From Cytobacillus massiliigabonensis (GTDB lineage: Bacteria > Bacillota > Bacilli > Bacillales > Cytobacillaceae), in assembly GCF_900199725.1 (NCBI RefSeq), contig NZ_LT904902.1, forward strand, positions 832,781 to 896,780: a stretch of DNA of 64,000 nt, read 5' to 3'. The translations under genes were made by a program, and so were the position numbers. Below are positions 9,115-17,699 of the stretch, one piece after another. Under the pieces are notes generated by a model, which saw only the letters and a list, made by a program, of their open reading frames with translations, was not told the DNA's origin and did no database searches. How positions within the stretch are numbered: position 1 is the stretch's first letter; every line of letters starts with the position of its first letter.

Positions 9115-9477
9115 TTACTTCGATAACTTCTCACTTGCTTTTTTAGGAAGTTCTTCCTTTTTCACTTCCTGATAGGAGGTGACCCCTTTACTATCTTTTA
9201 CAAATAAAGATAAATACGCATTTTCCCGAAGCTGTTTTTGAGCAGTAAAGGTCAATGTCTTTTTTCGACCATCTTTATCAAATGCTGAAAGTTTATATTC
9301 ATAGGCTACATACTTTTGTCCATTATCACTTTTATCTTCTAGCTTCTTTCCTTGGCCAATAATTTGAGTATAATATTCATCGGCCCCTAGTCTATTAAAG
9401 TTTACATTTTGAAGAATAACTAATCCGCCAACTAAAAATACTGCGATCGCTGCAATAAATCCGATAAATTTTTTCAT
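9115..9477 (-). CDS. yxeA: YxeA-family protein (DUF1093)
   Basis: A 120-residue secreted or membrane-anchored protein. It has an N-terminal hydrophobic segment (FIGFIAAIAVFLVGGLVIL), then the YxeA pattern: RLGADEYYTQI, YVAYEYKLSAFDKDGRKKTLTFTA and a lysine-rich tail. In Bacillus subtilis YxeA is encoded next to the YxdLM ABC transporter; its biochemical role is unsettled. The start has AGAGGAG with good spacing. It follows the permease gene after about 240 bases that contain a dispersed GC-rich repeat element. A strong terminator follows immediately. Confidence 0.85.
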   Translation of the reverse strand: MKKFIGFIAAIAVFLVGGLVILQNVNFNRLGADEYYTQIIGQGKKLEDKSDNGQKYVAYEYKLSAFDKDGRKKTLTFTAQKQLRENAYLSLFVKDSKGVTSYQEVKKEELPKKASEKLSK

Positions 9478-9528
9478 TATTTTCTCCTCTTTTCGAAAAC
9501 TTTGTTGCTTTTAACATAATTGGGTAGA

Positions 9529-9661
9529 AGTTGATTTGCGCTCCAGGTTGCTCGCTTTCCGCGGGGTGGGCGCTGAGCCTCCTCGGAGCATAGCTCCTGT
9601 GGGATCTCACCTGTCCCACTCCTCTGTGCAGGAGTCTCGCACCTTCCTCTCCAATCAACTA
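9529..9661. repeat. dispersed GC-rich ~132-bp element, copy 1
   Basis: Begins GTTGATTTGCGCTCC and ends CCAATCAACT (inverted ends). The body has the conserved CTCGCTTTCCGCGGGGTGG, GAGCCTCCTCGG and GGAGTCTCGCACCTTCC blocks, several of them complementary, so a folded RNA or cruciform is likely. Three other copies lie at 27861, 31822 and 34162 in the same orientation. No reading frame is evident and it is much more GC-rich than its surroundings. Confidence 0.9.
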
Positions 9662-9719
9662 GGCTTTTTGGTAAACGGTAAATTTTTCTAAAACAACAAT
9701 CTTTTAGAAAACAGCATTT

Positions 9720-11645
9720 CTATTTGATAATAATTTTGTAGTAGTTCCTTACAGTTAAGAAGTAATAGGCAATGTAAATACAAGCATAAATGCCTATACA
9801 GATGATGACAGGCGTCATTAAATTCGATTGCATTAATTTAGATAACGCGGTCAATGCCACAATAGAGTGGGCAATACCAGCTAGTAATGGCAAGGCGAAA
9901 ATAAATAAAATCTGTTTTGAAATGGATTTTTTTACTTCCTTCTTATTCACACCAATTTTGTATAAGATCACATAACGGTCTTTATCCATGGTTGCTTCTG
10001 TCAGCTGTTTAAAGTAAATAATGCTTCCTGTTGCTGCCAGGAATACCAATCCTAAAAAGCCGCCAATAAAAATGAGTAATCCAGTTGTCTCCATTCCCCG
10101 TGCATAATCGGAATAAAAGCTTGAGAAACTTGCTTCCTCCGGCAACAAGGTTTGGACCTCTTTTGTTACTATTTTTGCATCCTCTTCATTTTTCAGTTTG
10201 TAAGCTTCCATGTTGACAAGGTCTGTTCCATTTGCAAGCTTAGAAAATAACTCATCACTAATAACTATCGTAATACCCGCTGTTTGGAGATTGAGGACAT
10301 TATATTTCTTCAATTCTTTAAAAGTAATATTCTCGCTGTGGTCATTTACTTTTAGCGAAATCGTTCCTCCAACATACTTCGGTGAGAAATCTTTGGAATA
10401 GCCGGCTTCTAGAGCGGCTGCTTCATTTCCTTTTAATGATAGGGATTCCTCTCTATTTTGTGATTTAGCTAATTGATTAAACGTTTTATTGCTGATAATG
10501 CTGTATTCCATTTCATCTGAATAAAACTTGCTATGAAGATTTGTGATATCGGCATCAAGCATCAATGTCGGGACGGTCATGTGATAGACAATTTTATGTT
10601 CTTTGTCCTTTAATACCCGTTCTTTGATCTGTTTAGTTACATTTTCGTCTTTTGCTATAAACATCAGGCTATTCGGATTTGCTAGTTCAGCATTACTTCT
10701 GTTGTTATAGTAAAAGCTGTAGGCCGCTCCTACCGCTGTTAATGTCGTTGCACTTAGAACAGCAATAATGGTTAGTGTTCGTGCATTTCCCTTTATTCGG
10801 TAGAGAAGCTGGGATATGCTGATTAAATTGATTCCATTCCAAAAATGAGGTTTATTTTTTCGTAATAGCTTTAATAAATAAACCGTTAATGTACTAAATA
10901 ATAAATACGTACCAAGAATGACTGTAACTAAGATCACAAGCGGGGTTATCAAAAAACCTATTTTTCTCCACACTTCTGATTCAAGAATATTTTGCAGTGC
11001 AAGCCAGTAGCCAAATCCAAGTAACAGAACGGAGATCAACGCTGTGATGACAGAAGCCTTAGGTTCTTTTTCCCCTTCCTGCTCGGCTTTAAATAACTCA
11101 ATTAACTTAAAGCGATAAATTAAGCGATAGCCGTGGATCGAAGTAATCGCCGTCAATAGCGTGAATACGATAATGGTATTTACGATTGCTTGCGGGGAAA
11201 TAGCAAAGTTTCCAAGCGCATCATACCCCATGACCTTCATCAAAATGGTGACAAAAAACTTTGACAATATGGAACCAAGGATGATCCCTATTAATAGAGA
11301 GATAATCCCCATGAGAAAGTTTTCATAGAATAACATCCGGCCGATTTGCTTTTTGCGAACGCCAAGTAAAGAATAGAGTCCGACTTCTTTTTTGCGTTTC
11401 TTTGTAAAAAAAGAATTGGAATACCAGATAAATACAGCTACAAAAATCATGAGCACAACGGATGCACCATTAAAGACCGAGCTAATTTTGGTAGACGAAT
11501 CAGTTGTTTCCTGTATAGCTCGATCATATTTTAAAGAAACAAAGGTAAAGTAAATAACAATACTGAAAATCATTGAGCCGATATATAAAAAATAATTCGT
11601 AAAGTTTTTTCGAATATTTTTTCTGGCAATGCTAAATAACGTCAT
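9720..11645 (-). CDS. FtsX-like ABC transporter permease (Bce/YxdM type)
   Basis: A 641-residue membrane protein. TM1 is near residues 17-38, a group of three lies near 50-165, then further segments, a roughly 200-residue extracellular region (about 320-520) and three final TM segments. This 10-TM layout with a large outer domain between TM7 and TM8 is that of BceB/YxdM/VraG permeases, which with their ATPase confer resistance to, or sense, cell-wall-targeting peptides. The motif KKRKKEVGLYSLLGVRKKQI is the typical FtsX-like cytoplasmic loop. Its ATG follows directly after the ATPase stop codon, with no spacer, so translation is probably coupled. The specific peptide is unknown. Confidence 0.92.
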   Translation of the reverse strand: MTLFSIARKNIRKNFTNYFLYIGSMIFSIVIYFTFVSLKYDRAIQETTDSSTKISSVFNGASVVLMIFVAVFIWYSNSFFTKKRKKEVGLYSLLGVRKKQIGRMLFYENFLMGIISLLIGIILGSILSKFFVTILMKVMGYDALGNFAISPQAIVNTIIVFTLLTAITSIHGYRLIYRFKLIELFKAEQEGEKEPKASVITALISVLLLGFGYWLALQNILESEVWRKIGFLITPLVILVTVILGTYLLFSTLTVYLLKLLRKNKPHFWNGINLISISQLLYRIKGNARTLTIIAVLSATTLTAVGAAYSFYYNNRSNAELANPNSLMFIAKDENVTKQIKERVLKDKEHKIVYHMTVPTLMLDADITNLHSKFYSDEMEYSIISNKTFNQLAKSQNREESLSLKGNEAAALEAGYSKDFSPKYVGGTISLKVNDHSENITFKELKKYNVLNLQTAGITIVISDELFSKLANGTDLVNMEAYKLKNEEDAKIVTKEVQTLLPEEASFSSFYSDYARGMETTGLLIFIGGFLGLVFLAATGSIIYFKQLTEATMDKDRYVILYKIGVNKKEVKKSISKQILFIFALPLLAGIAHSIVALTALSKLMQSNLMTPVIICIGIYACIYIAYYFLTVRNYYKIIIK

Positions 11646-12401
11646 TTAATGCCCACCCCCAAGTGAAGCAAGGACATCTAGTATTTTTTGGAAGAATTCC
11701 TGACGTGAATTCTGTAATTTTTGAATTTCTGCATAGATTCCGCCATCTTTAATAAATAAAATCCGCTTACAGAAGCTTGCTGCGAACGCATCATGAGTGA
11801 CCATCATAATCGTTGAATGATTCTGCTCATTAAGTGATGTTAAGCTTTCTAGTAAATCAGCAGCGGATTTTGAATCCAAGGCTCCTGTAGGCTCGTCCGC
11901 CAATATAAGGCTCGGCTTTGTCACCATCGCCCTTGAAGCAGCTGTTCTTTGCTTCTGTCCCCCAGAGATATGATACGGATATTTATCAAGTATTCCTTGA
12001 ATCCCAAACGTATCGGCGATTTCCTTGACACGGTTTTCTATTTCTTTTGCCGGCACTTTTGATAATGCCAGTGGCAGCAAGATGTTTTCCTTAACCGTTA
12101 ACGTATCAAGCAGATTATAATCTTGAAAAATAAAGCCGAGGTTATTGCGGCGAAAATCTGATAATTGTTCTTCCTTCATCGTGACAATATTTTGATCGGC
12201 AATCATAATTTCTCCCGAAGTCGGCGTATCAATGGTCGATAATATATTGAGTAATGTCGATTTACCAGCACCCGATGGTCCCATGATGCCGATAAATTCT
12301 CCTTCTTTTATTTCCAAATCAATATCTTCCAATGCCTTATATTGATTTCCTTTCGTCCCGTATACTTTTTGAACGTTTTTTGCACGTAAGATCGTTTTCA
12401 T
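11646..12401 (-). CDS. ABC transporter ATP-binding protein (Bce/YxdL type)
   Basis: A 251-residue ATPase. Walker A is GPSGAGKST near residue 41, the Q-loop is GFIFQDYNLLDTL, the signature is HISGGQKQRTAASRAM, Walker B is SLILADEPTGALD, and the H-loop is MMVTHD. The LolD/MacB-type sequence ('NLLDTLTVKENILLPL') is standard for Bce-type peptide exporters or sensors. AGGAGG lies eight bases before the ATG. It is the first gene of the unit, with a promoter and phased repeats just upstream (12434-12485), and partners the permease that begins one base after its stop. Confidence 0.95.
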   Translation of the reverse strand: MKTILRAKNVQKVYGTKGNQYKALEDIDLEIKEGEFIGIMGPSGAGKSTLLNILSTIDTPTSGEIMIADQNIVTMKEEQLSDFRRNNLGFIFQDYNLLDTLTVKENILLPLALSKVPAKEIENRVKEIADTFGIQGILDKYPYHISGGQKQRTAASRAMVTKPSLILADEPTGALDSKSAADLLESLTSLNEQNHSTIMMVTHDAFAASFCKRILFIKDGGIYAEIQKLQNSRQEFFQKILDVLASLGGGH

Positions 12402-12433
12402 TGAAAAGTCCTCCTTTAATGACTACCTTTCAG

Positions 12434-12485
12434 ATTATATGGGTCCAACCTTACATCGTTTTAATCTAAACCTTACATTAACCTT
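12434..12485 (-). promoter_or_regulatory. promoter with phased AAGGTT boxes upstream of the ABC operon
   Basis: On the minus strand AAGGTT occurs at 12480-12485, again 11 bases on (12469-12474) and again 22 bases further (12447-12452), all on one DNA face. TATAAT (12434-12439) starts seven bases after the last box, which thus overlaps the -35 position. The same boxes at identical spacing lie before the DUF418 gene (13713-13764). Direct repeats with 11-base phasing are typical of OmpR-family binding sites; assignment to the local regulator is inference. Confidence 0.75.
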
Positions 12486-12520
12486 AAAAATTGTGTTTCG
12501 AGCTAAACCTTTAAATGACA

Positions 12521-12563
12521 AAAGCCCAATAATGCTGTTATATCAGCATTATTGGGCTTTTTG
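12521..12563 (-). terminator. terminator after the DUF418 gene
   Basis: A long near-perfect hairpin (AAAGCCCAATAATGCTG / CAGCATTATTGGGCTTT) with T runs on both sides. It lies 60 bases past the DUF418 stop. Its loop region is nearly the same as that of the hairpin at 13819-13858. Confidence 0.9.
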
Positions 12564-12623
12564 GTTTAGAGAAAATTCAATTTGAAGCAGACTTTTAAGA
12601 CAGTCCCATCGGATATACAATCT

Positions 12624-13673
12624 TTATTTCCCGTTGGAAGCTGTTCTTCTGCCATACGTCATAAATCGCCATACCTTTTCTAATGGCCCCATCTTGAAGA
12701 ACTTAAACCAAATGACGCTATAAATCATTTGAATCGCAAAAATGATAACGGAAATGATGACAATGTTGATCGGCGAAACGACTTCAAGACCCATTAGCGA
12801 AATGATAGCCAGTCCAATAAAGCTTTGTGCCCAATAATTCGTAAACGCCATTTGACCAACACGGGCAATCGGCTGCAGCAGTTTTGCGATATGTTTGTTT
12901 TCTAAGATTAGAAATAAAGTTGATAAGTACAAATAAGTTGCCGGTATTTGACCTAAACCGATGATTGTTTGCATATGTTCATAATCTCTATTTGGTGTGA
13001 ACCAAATCCAAATAGAGAAGCCAATAAAGAATAGCAGTGTGACTAGTTGGATCCATTTTATTCGATTAGACAACTCACTTATTCTTCTAATCCAATTCGC
13101 TTTGGCTGCTAGAAACCCTGTTAAAAACATGATGAAGATTGCAATAGCATCATTTCCAAGAAAATCGGCAATGATTGAGATTATTCCAATATCAAAAGCA
13201 AAAACCTTCGATAAAAGCAATGCTATATAGACGATTATAATTCCTCCGAGCCACTTGCTAATGGTTGTAACCTTTAACCGGTAAAAAGGAATCAGGAGAA
13301 AACCGATGAAAGCATATACCGCTAAAATCGAACCCCAAAAAAAGAATAAATGAATAATACCTATTAATAGGAGAGCTAATAAACGTCTTGCAAAACGCCA
13401 AAGCGGCTTATCCCCGCGACTTTCAGCACGTGAGACGAAAATAAAAAACCCTGCCCCGAATAGAAAAGAAAAAATAGAAAAGAATTTTTTCTCGACAAAA
13501 ATTTCGATTAGCTTATCAATGATTGCGTTCATGCCATGATAATTTGGCAGCTGTACGCCATCGGTCAGGATTTTATAAGCCCCGACATTAATAAACAAAA
13601 TTCCAAACAAAGCAAAACCGCGGATAATATCTAAGGAAATGATTCTTTCCTTTTGTTTAATGGATGGATTCAT
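12624..13673 (-). CDS. DUF418/YeiB-like integral membrane protein
   Basis: A 349-residue polytopic membrane protein with roughly eight to ten hydrophobic segments. The N-terminal signature RIISLDIIRGFALFGILFINV is that of the heparan-alpha-glucosaminide acetyltransferase/DUF1624-related superfamily. FTNYWAQSFIGLAI followed by a short basic end matches the DUF418 domain. The members are thought to transfer acyl groups or act on envelope components, but the function is not established. AAGGGAG lies eight bases before the ATG. Its promoter shares the AAGGTT boxes found before the neighbouring peptide-transporter operon, which suggests a joint role in envelope stress. Confidence 0.85.
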   Translation of the reverse strand: MNPSIKQKERIISLDIIRGFALFGILFINVGAYKILTDGVQLPNYHGMNAIIDKLIEIFVEKKFFSIFSFLFGAGFFIFVSRAESRGDKPLWRFARRLLALLLIGIIHLFFFWGSILAVYAFIGFLLIPFYRLKVTTISKWLGGIIIVYIALLLSKVFAFDIGIISIIADFLGNDAIAIFIMFLTGFLAAKANWIRRISELSNRIKWIQLVTLLFFIGFSIWIWFTPNRDYEHMQTIIGLGQIPATYLYLSTLFLILENKHIAKLLQPIARVGQMAFTNYWAQSFIGLAIISLMGLEVVSPINIVIISVIIFAIQMIYSVIWFKFFKMGPLEKVWRFMTYGRRTASNGK

Positions 13674-13712
13674 ACTTTCTTACTCCCTTTAACAGTAATG
13701 TTGATAAACCAA

Positions 13713-13764
13713 AGTATAAATACCCAACCTTAAACGATTGTAATCTAAACCTTACATTAACCTT
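13713..13764 (-). promoter_or_regulatory. promoter with phased AAGGTT boxes upstream of the DUF418 gene
   Basis: On the minus strand AAGGTT is found at 13759-13764, 13748-13753 and 13726-13731 (steps of 11 and 22). A TATACT -10 lies at 13713-13718, seven bases after the last box. Spacing is identical to the ABC operon promoter at 12434-12485, and about 20 bases between the boxes are also conserved. Confidence 0.75.
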
Positions 13765-13818
13765 AAAAATAGAGGACTCTTCCAAAAATCAGTCACTATC
13801 GTCAATATCTGCAAATGA

Positions 13819-13858
13819 AAAACCCCAGGAATATTGTTATATCAACATTCTTGGGGCT
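13819..13858 (-). terminator. terminator after the DUF2798 gene
   Basis: The stem AACCCCAGGAATATTGTT / AACATTCTTGGGGCTT with a TATATC loop gives a minus-strand T run. It lies 66 bases beyond the DUF2798 stop. Confidence 0.8.
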
Positions 13859-13923
13859 TGGAAAAATTCACACTTAAGCTGATGCAATTTATGAAGTTAT
13901 TTCTTGGGAAAATGTGATGATTA

Positions 13924-14424
13924 TTAATTATTCATTTGTATATTTCTTTTATTGGATTTAATATACTTTGAAAATATAAAACGCACAAATGGTCCCATAA
14001 TAATGATTTGCAAAGGCAGAGCCATTATTAAGTTCTTACCAAAAACTGCAAAATAATCTGCAACCACTGAGTTTGAGGCAAAACCATAATGAATATAAGT
14101 GGAGACTAATCCGTAAATAGACATAAAAAACGCCATTCCTAAAACCATGCATATGGATATCGCTAGGACTGTATAAATTTTCTTATTTGTATTTACAGTT
14201 AATTTCAATGCTATTTTTTTAGCATTAGGTCCTACTATTAACATATCAAGTATAAAGGCAATGATAAACCCAATAAAAAAATCGGATATTCCTTCTATAA
14301 AAGTTATCTTACCTATCATTCCATTTAGGTAAAAATTATAGAAAGTCATAATTAATACCATCCCAAAACACATGATTAAACCAAATTGTAAACTTTCCTT
14401 CTTAGTTGTCGGCAATTTCATCAT
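13924..14424 (-). CDS. DUF2798-family membrane protein
   Basis: A 166-residue integral membrane protein with four hydrophobic segments: about residues 15-35, 45-65, 85-110 and 130-150. The repeated patterns QFGLIMCFGMVLIMTFYN and FFIGFIIAFILDMLIVGPNAKKIA, then MALPLQIIIMGPFVRFIF, show the two half-repeats of DUF2798. Nothing is known of the activity of this family. Two ATGs lie in tandem after GAAGGG, and the second has the better spacing. It is transcribed alone, between a terminator downstream and a roughly 195-base upstream region. Confidence 0.8.
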   Translation of the reverse strand: MMKLPTTKKESLQFGLIMCFGMVLIMTFYNFYLNGMIGKITFIEGISDFFIGFIIAFILDMLIVGPNAKKIALKLTVNTNKKIYTVLAISICMVLGMAFFMSIYGLVSTYIHYGFASNSVVADYFAVFGKNLIMALPLQIIIMGPFVRFIFSKYIKSNKRNIQMNN

Positions 14425-14619
14425 CCCTTCTATTTACTACCTTTAGTATTATAGGGATAGTAAGAACATCTTCGTAAGTGAACATTTTGTGAACATTTCT
14501 TGAAAGAAGATATTGAATGCCGCCAATAAATTTCTTTAAAAATGGAGCAATTTGTACATATATGTCTTTATTCTAAAAGGATTTGGACTGGGTGTGCGGC
14601 AGAATTGCGCTCGTTCGTT

Positions 14620-15240
14620 TTAAAACGCATTAATATCAGAAATTACACTTTTTAATAGTTCAATAGATTTTATTGGTTCTTTATCTAGCTCTAAATTGTG
14701 ATTTCCACCGTCAACCACTTTTAATATGAGATTTTGATTGCTTTTCAATTTTTCAAAGCGTTCTTCAATAAAACAAAAATGATCATTTTCTCCAAAAATA
14801 CAAATTCCTTTATGATTACTGTGAACCATTGCATTAAATACGCCATCATTTTGCAGTAATGGAGTCAGCCATACTACTTTTGCATCTTTTAACATTGGAT
14901 TATCTAGCAGATCACTCAAAGCTTTTGTTCCAATTGATTTCGCCACAACATAATAATTACTGTATTCCTTGTCCTTGATTGCATTGTCGATTGCAAGCTG
15001 TACATCTCTTGCAAAATCTCTTTCATTAAGTACAGACATTTCTTGCCGGCTAAATAGATAGTTAACGTGTAATACATCAAAACCTTTATTGTAAAATAAA
15101 CCTGTTGTAAAGTGTAACAATGGAGCTTGTGTTGTGTAACCAGCTCCAGGTAAAACAATAGCTAAGTTATTTGTGTCTTCTTTTTGTTCAATCAATCTAG
15201 TAGGGATATTTTTAGAACCTGTACTATCATTATTGTTCAC
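14620..15240 (-). CDS. alpha/beta-hydrolase-fold protein
   Basis: A 206-residue protein. LAIVLPGAGYTTQAPL provides the oxyanion strand-loop, and the nucleophile elbow is AKSIGTKAL (serine in K-S-I-G-T, not the classical GxSxG). An acid residue probably lies in FGENDHFC, and the histidine lies in DGGNHNLELD. The layout agrees with small dienelactone-hydrolase-like or TAP-like hydrolases. The start is a GTG at 15240 after AGGGAGTG. No signal peptide is present, so it is cytoplasmic. Substrate is unknown. Confidence 0.75.
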   Translation of the reverse strand: MNNNDSTGSKNIPTRLIEQKEDTNNLAIVLPGAGYTTQAPLLHFTTGLFYNKGFDVLHVNYLFSRQEMSVLNERDFARDVQLAIDNAIKDKEYSNYYVVAKSIGTKALSDLLDNPMLKDAKVVWLTPLLQNDGVFNAMVHSNHKGICIFGENDHFCFIEERFEKLKSNQNLILKVVDGGNHNLELDKEPIKSIELLKSVISDINAF

Positions 15241-15371
15241 TATTTTTTCACTCCCTAAAGCTTTATAATTGTTCTCTATTCTTCACTATAAACCAATATT
15301 CCTTTTTTAGGAAAATGCCCTTTAGCTTATATTTCCAGCACACTCCGGTCATTCATTAAATGGTCCTTAAA

Positions 15372-15409
15372 TAAAAATGAGCACTTATCCTTATTTAAGG
15401 AAAGCGCTC
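15372..15409 (-). terminator. probable terminator of the DUF2089 operon
   Basis: On the minus strand GAGC-CTT...AAG-GCTC with an internal CTTA/TAAG pairing is followed by ATTTTTATTT. It lies about 150 bases past the last operon gene. The rest of 15241-15556 shows nothing recognisable. Confidence 0.5.
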
Positions 15410-15556
15410 GGTTGCTGAAAATCGTTTAATCAAATAACATTTTATAGGAACTTCAATTAACGTCCGTGTTGAAGTTGCTTTATCAACTGGTTGACAAATT
15501 TTTAATTGGTATAGTGGACCAGCTGTTTCCATTAAAATGCTTTTTAGAAGTTTTAT

Positions 15557-15826
15557 TTAAAGCTTTATTTTTACCTCTGTTCCATCCTTTAATTTCGTTT
15601 CAACAAGGATCAATCCACTGTTCTTAGAAAATCCCTGCAGCAATGGCTTCAAGTCTTTTCTATCAATTTCAGGGAAGATGAATTTGCTGCCATCCTTTTC
15701 AATGGCTTTATTAATTAAGCGATTCAGCCTTTTTGATGTAATAATCACACTGCCCAAATGTAAAACCGCATAGGGAACAGGTATGAAGAATCGTTTATCC
15801 TTTACTTTCACTTTGACTTTTAACAT
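15557..15826 (-). CDS. hypothetical protein, third gene of the DUF2089 operon
   Basis: An 89-residue basic protein (MLKVKVKVKDKRFFIPVPYAV) that I do not recognise as a named family. Its N-terminal LKVKV and the segment IPVPYAVLHLG echo the central part of the preceding operon protein (ILKIRVKSEDGDNVNVNLP), so it may be a truncated paralogue of the same beta-rich domain. It starts three bases after the stop of the SHOCT-like gene. No membrane segment or signal is seen. Confidence 0.7.
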   Translation of the reverse strand: MLKVKVKVKDKRFFIPVPYAVLHLGSVIITSKRLNRLINKAIEKDGSKFIFPEIDRKDLKPLLQGFSKNSGLILVETKLKDGTEVKIKL

Positions 15827-15829
15827 AAG

Positions 15830-16219
15830 CTACTCAATTACCACGAAAACTTTATCCCCATTGGAGGAAGTAATGTCAACAATCTGTCCGTCCAATTCGT
15901 TTTCAATGGCTTCGATGAGCAGGTCAATGTTAATATCTTTTACATATTTTTCTGCCTCAGGTATTTTTTCAGCAATATTTGTGCCTACTTTTAAAACAGC
16001 CTTCACCAGATTAATCGGTAGATTCACATTTACATTATCGCCATCTTCAGATTTGACACGTATCTTTAACATTTTACTTCCATATGGAACTTCTTTTTTT
16101 ATTGTTACTCGCTCTGGCTGATCTTTTCCTTGTAAGATTGTAATTAATTCACTCGCTTTTTCCTTATCAATCTTTCCTTCCTCCACCAGCGTTAAGACTC
16201 TCGAGATTTCGTCCTTCAT
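15830..16219 (-). CDS. SHOCT-like/YvlB N-terminal-type protein
   Basis: A 129-residue protein. The N-terminal 30 residues (ISRVLTLVEEGKIDKEKASELITIL) form the short bihelical SHOCT-like motif seen at the start of YvlB-type proteins. A beta-rich domain follows (MLKIRVKSEDGDNVNVNLPINLVKAVLKVG) and a C-terminal IVDITSSNGDKVFVVIE. Its ATG overlaps the TAA of the DUF2089 gene by one base (TAATG), which indicates translational coupling. The last residues of the DUF2089 protein also carry this helix motif (LLEKGEITAEKAIQLL), so the two proteins may interact through it. The role is unproven. Confidence 0.75.
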   Translation of the reverse strand: MKDEISRVLTLVEEGKIDKEKASELITILQGKDQPERVTIKKEVPYGSKMLKIRVKSEDGDNVNVNLPINLVKAVLKVGTNIAEKIPEAEKYVKDINIDLLIEAIENELDGQIVDITSSNGDKVFVVIE

Positions 16220-16590
16220 TATTCTTCCCCCTCTTTTAATAACTGAATGGCTTTCTCTGCCGTAATTTCGCCTTTTTCTAATAACGATACAATTTTTTTC
16301 TTATCTACTTCCGGTTTCTTTTGAGTGGAAAATCCCAGTGCAGAGATAATTTCATCTAATTTTCCTCTGACAGTCGGATAGGAAATTCCGAGCTCCTTCT
16401 CGACCTCTTTGATATTTCCGCGGCATTTAAGAAAAATCTCAATAAAATGCAGCTGTTCCTGACCGAGAGCTGCCAGTTTTGAAACTTCAAATTCATTTTC
16501 AACTGTTGTCTGGCAATGGGTACACTGTAGCTTTGTAATTTTAAGCGCTTTGCTGCAAACAGGACAATTAGTGAGTAAAGGATACGCCAT
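16219..16590 (-). CDS. DUF2089-family putative DNA-binding regulator
   Basis: A 123-residue protein from the ATG at 16590, which has GGAG seven bases upstream; the longer frame to 16650 lacks such a signal. The N-terminus has two zinc-ribbon cysteine pairs (CPVCSK and CTHC). A helix-turn-helix follows (RGNIKEVEKELGISYPTVRGKLDEIISALG), and then a short SHOCT-like helix pair. This is the DUF2089 pattern. It heads a three-gene operon with two proteins carrying related small domains, so it may regulate its own operon. Its binding target is unknown. Confidence 0.85.
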   Translation of the reverse strand: MAYPLLTNCPVCSKALKITKLQCTHCQTTVENEFEVSKLAALGQEQLHFIEIFLKCRGNIKEVEKELGISYPTVRGKLDEIISALGFSTQKKPEVDKKKIVSLLEKGEITAEKAIQLLKEGEE

Positions 16591-16742
16591 ACTGTTCTCC
16601 TTTCTTTTATATAAACATATCATACACCATATTTTTCTATTTTCAAACATTAATTTAAATTTATTTATAAAAATTTATAATTTTATTAAATAATTTAATT
16701 TCAATATTAAATAAGTTAATCGTCGATTGTTTGAGTTAAAGT

Positions 16743-16770
16743 AAAAAAACAGACTCATTGGAGAGTCTGT
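16743..16770 (-). terminator. terminator, probably of the DHFR-like gene
   Basis: ACAGACTC / GAGTCTGT forms a stem with TTTTTTT on the minus strand. It lies about 225 bases past the stop of the gene at 16996-17565. The remaining 16591-16995 sequence is AT-rich and shows no gene. Confidence 0.75.
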
Positions 16771-16995
16771 CTAGTTGCCGAGTAAGAGATAAGAGCCTGT
16801 TCTTCGGTTAAATGGTCTTTTAAGATATCAAGTAAGCTACTCTTGATCACTTTTTAATATATCAAAAACTGCACCAAAATCGAACCAAATTCTTAAGGTT
16901 TCAGTTGATCCATCCTGAGAGTTAGTCTCCCCCGGTAATTGTTCATCTCACATCTAATTACGAACATAAAAGTTTTTACGCAAAAACAGATCATA

Positions 16996-17565
16996 TTATT
17001 CCTCATTTAAATGATAAATTAGCTGCACAACACCAGAGGAGAATGTTCTTGTATGAACCAATTTTAAATTGATCCTCTCATTTATATCAACAAACAGCGG
17101 CTTTCCTTCTCCCAAAACAACAGGGTGAACGGATAATCTAAATTCATTCACAAGCCCTAAATGGATGAAAGTTGTAATTAGACTGGCTCCACCATATAGC
17201 CAGATGTCTTTACCAGGCTTATTCTTTATTTTATTTACTTCCTCAATAATATGATCATTTATGAAGATAGCTTTATGATCAGTCCCTTTTTGTGTCCTGG
17301 AAAACACATATTTCTCTTTACTATGAACCAGCTTCCACATTTCCTTATCTGAATCAGAATCTTCATTTTTAGGAATATATTGTCCCCACAAGTCATAGCT
17401 TTTTCTGCCATAAAAAATCGTATCAATTTGATTCAAGAAATTAATGAAATCCATATCAGGGTCCATAATGCACCAATCAATTTCTCCATTTTTCCCTTCA
17501 ATAAAACCATCTAAAGTAACTGCTAAATCCAAAATTATTTTTCTTGGTCTAATAGGATTGGACAT
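16996..17565 (-). CDS. dihydrofolate reductase-family protein (RibD C-terminal type)
   Basis: A 189-residue protein of the DHFR/RibD-C fold. It starts RKIILDLAVTLDGFIEGKNGEIDW, continues with YGRKSYDLWGQYIP, YVFSRTQKG, IWLYGGASLITTFIHLGLVNEFRLSVHPVVLGEGKPLF, and ends with a beta strand. These blocks match the YyaP/YwjB group of uncharacterised NADPH-dependent reductases rather than FolA. AGGGAGGA precedes the ATG. The gene stands alone, with a downstream terminator. True dihydrofolate reductase activity is doubtful. Confidence 0.88.
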   Translation of the reverse strand: MSNPIRPRKIILDLAVTLDGFIEGKNGEIDWCIMDPDMDFINFLNQIDTIFYGRKSYDLWGQYIPKNEDSDSDKEMWKLVHSKEKYVFSRTQKGTDHKAIFINDHIIEEVNKIKNKPGKDIWLYGGASLITTFIHLGLVNEFRLSVHPVVLGEGKPLFVDINERINLKLVHTRTFSSGVVQLIYHLNEE

Positions 17566-17699
17566 CCTTCTTCCTCCCTTTAATCATTTAAAAAGTAGTT
17601 TCTTCCGCTAATTTTTTATATTTTCATTATTAAAAAGGCATACCTACTTATTAGATATGCACTCACCGGATTGAAAATTAGTTTGTAACTCTCTTCAAT

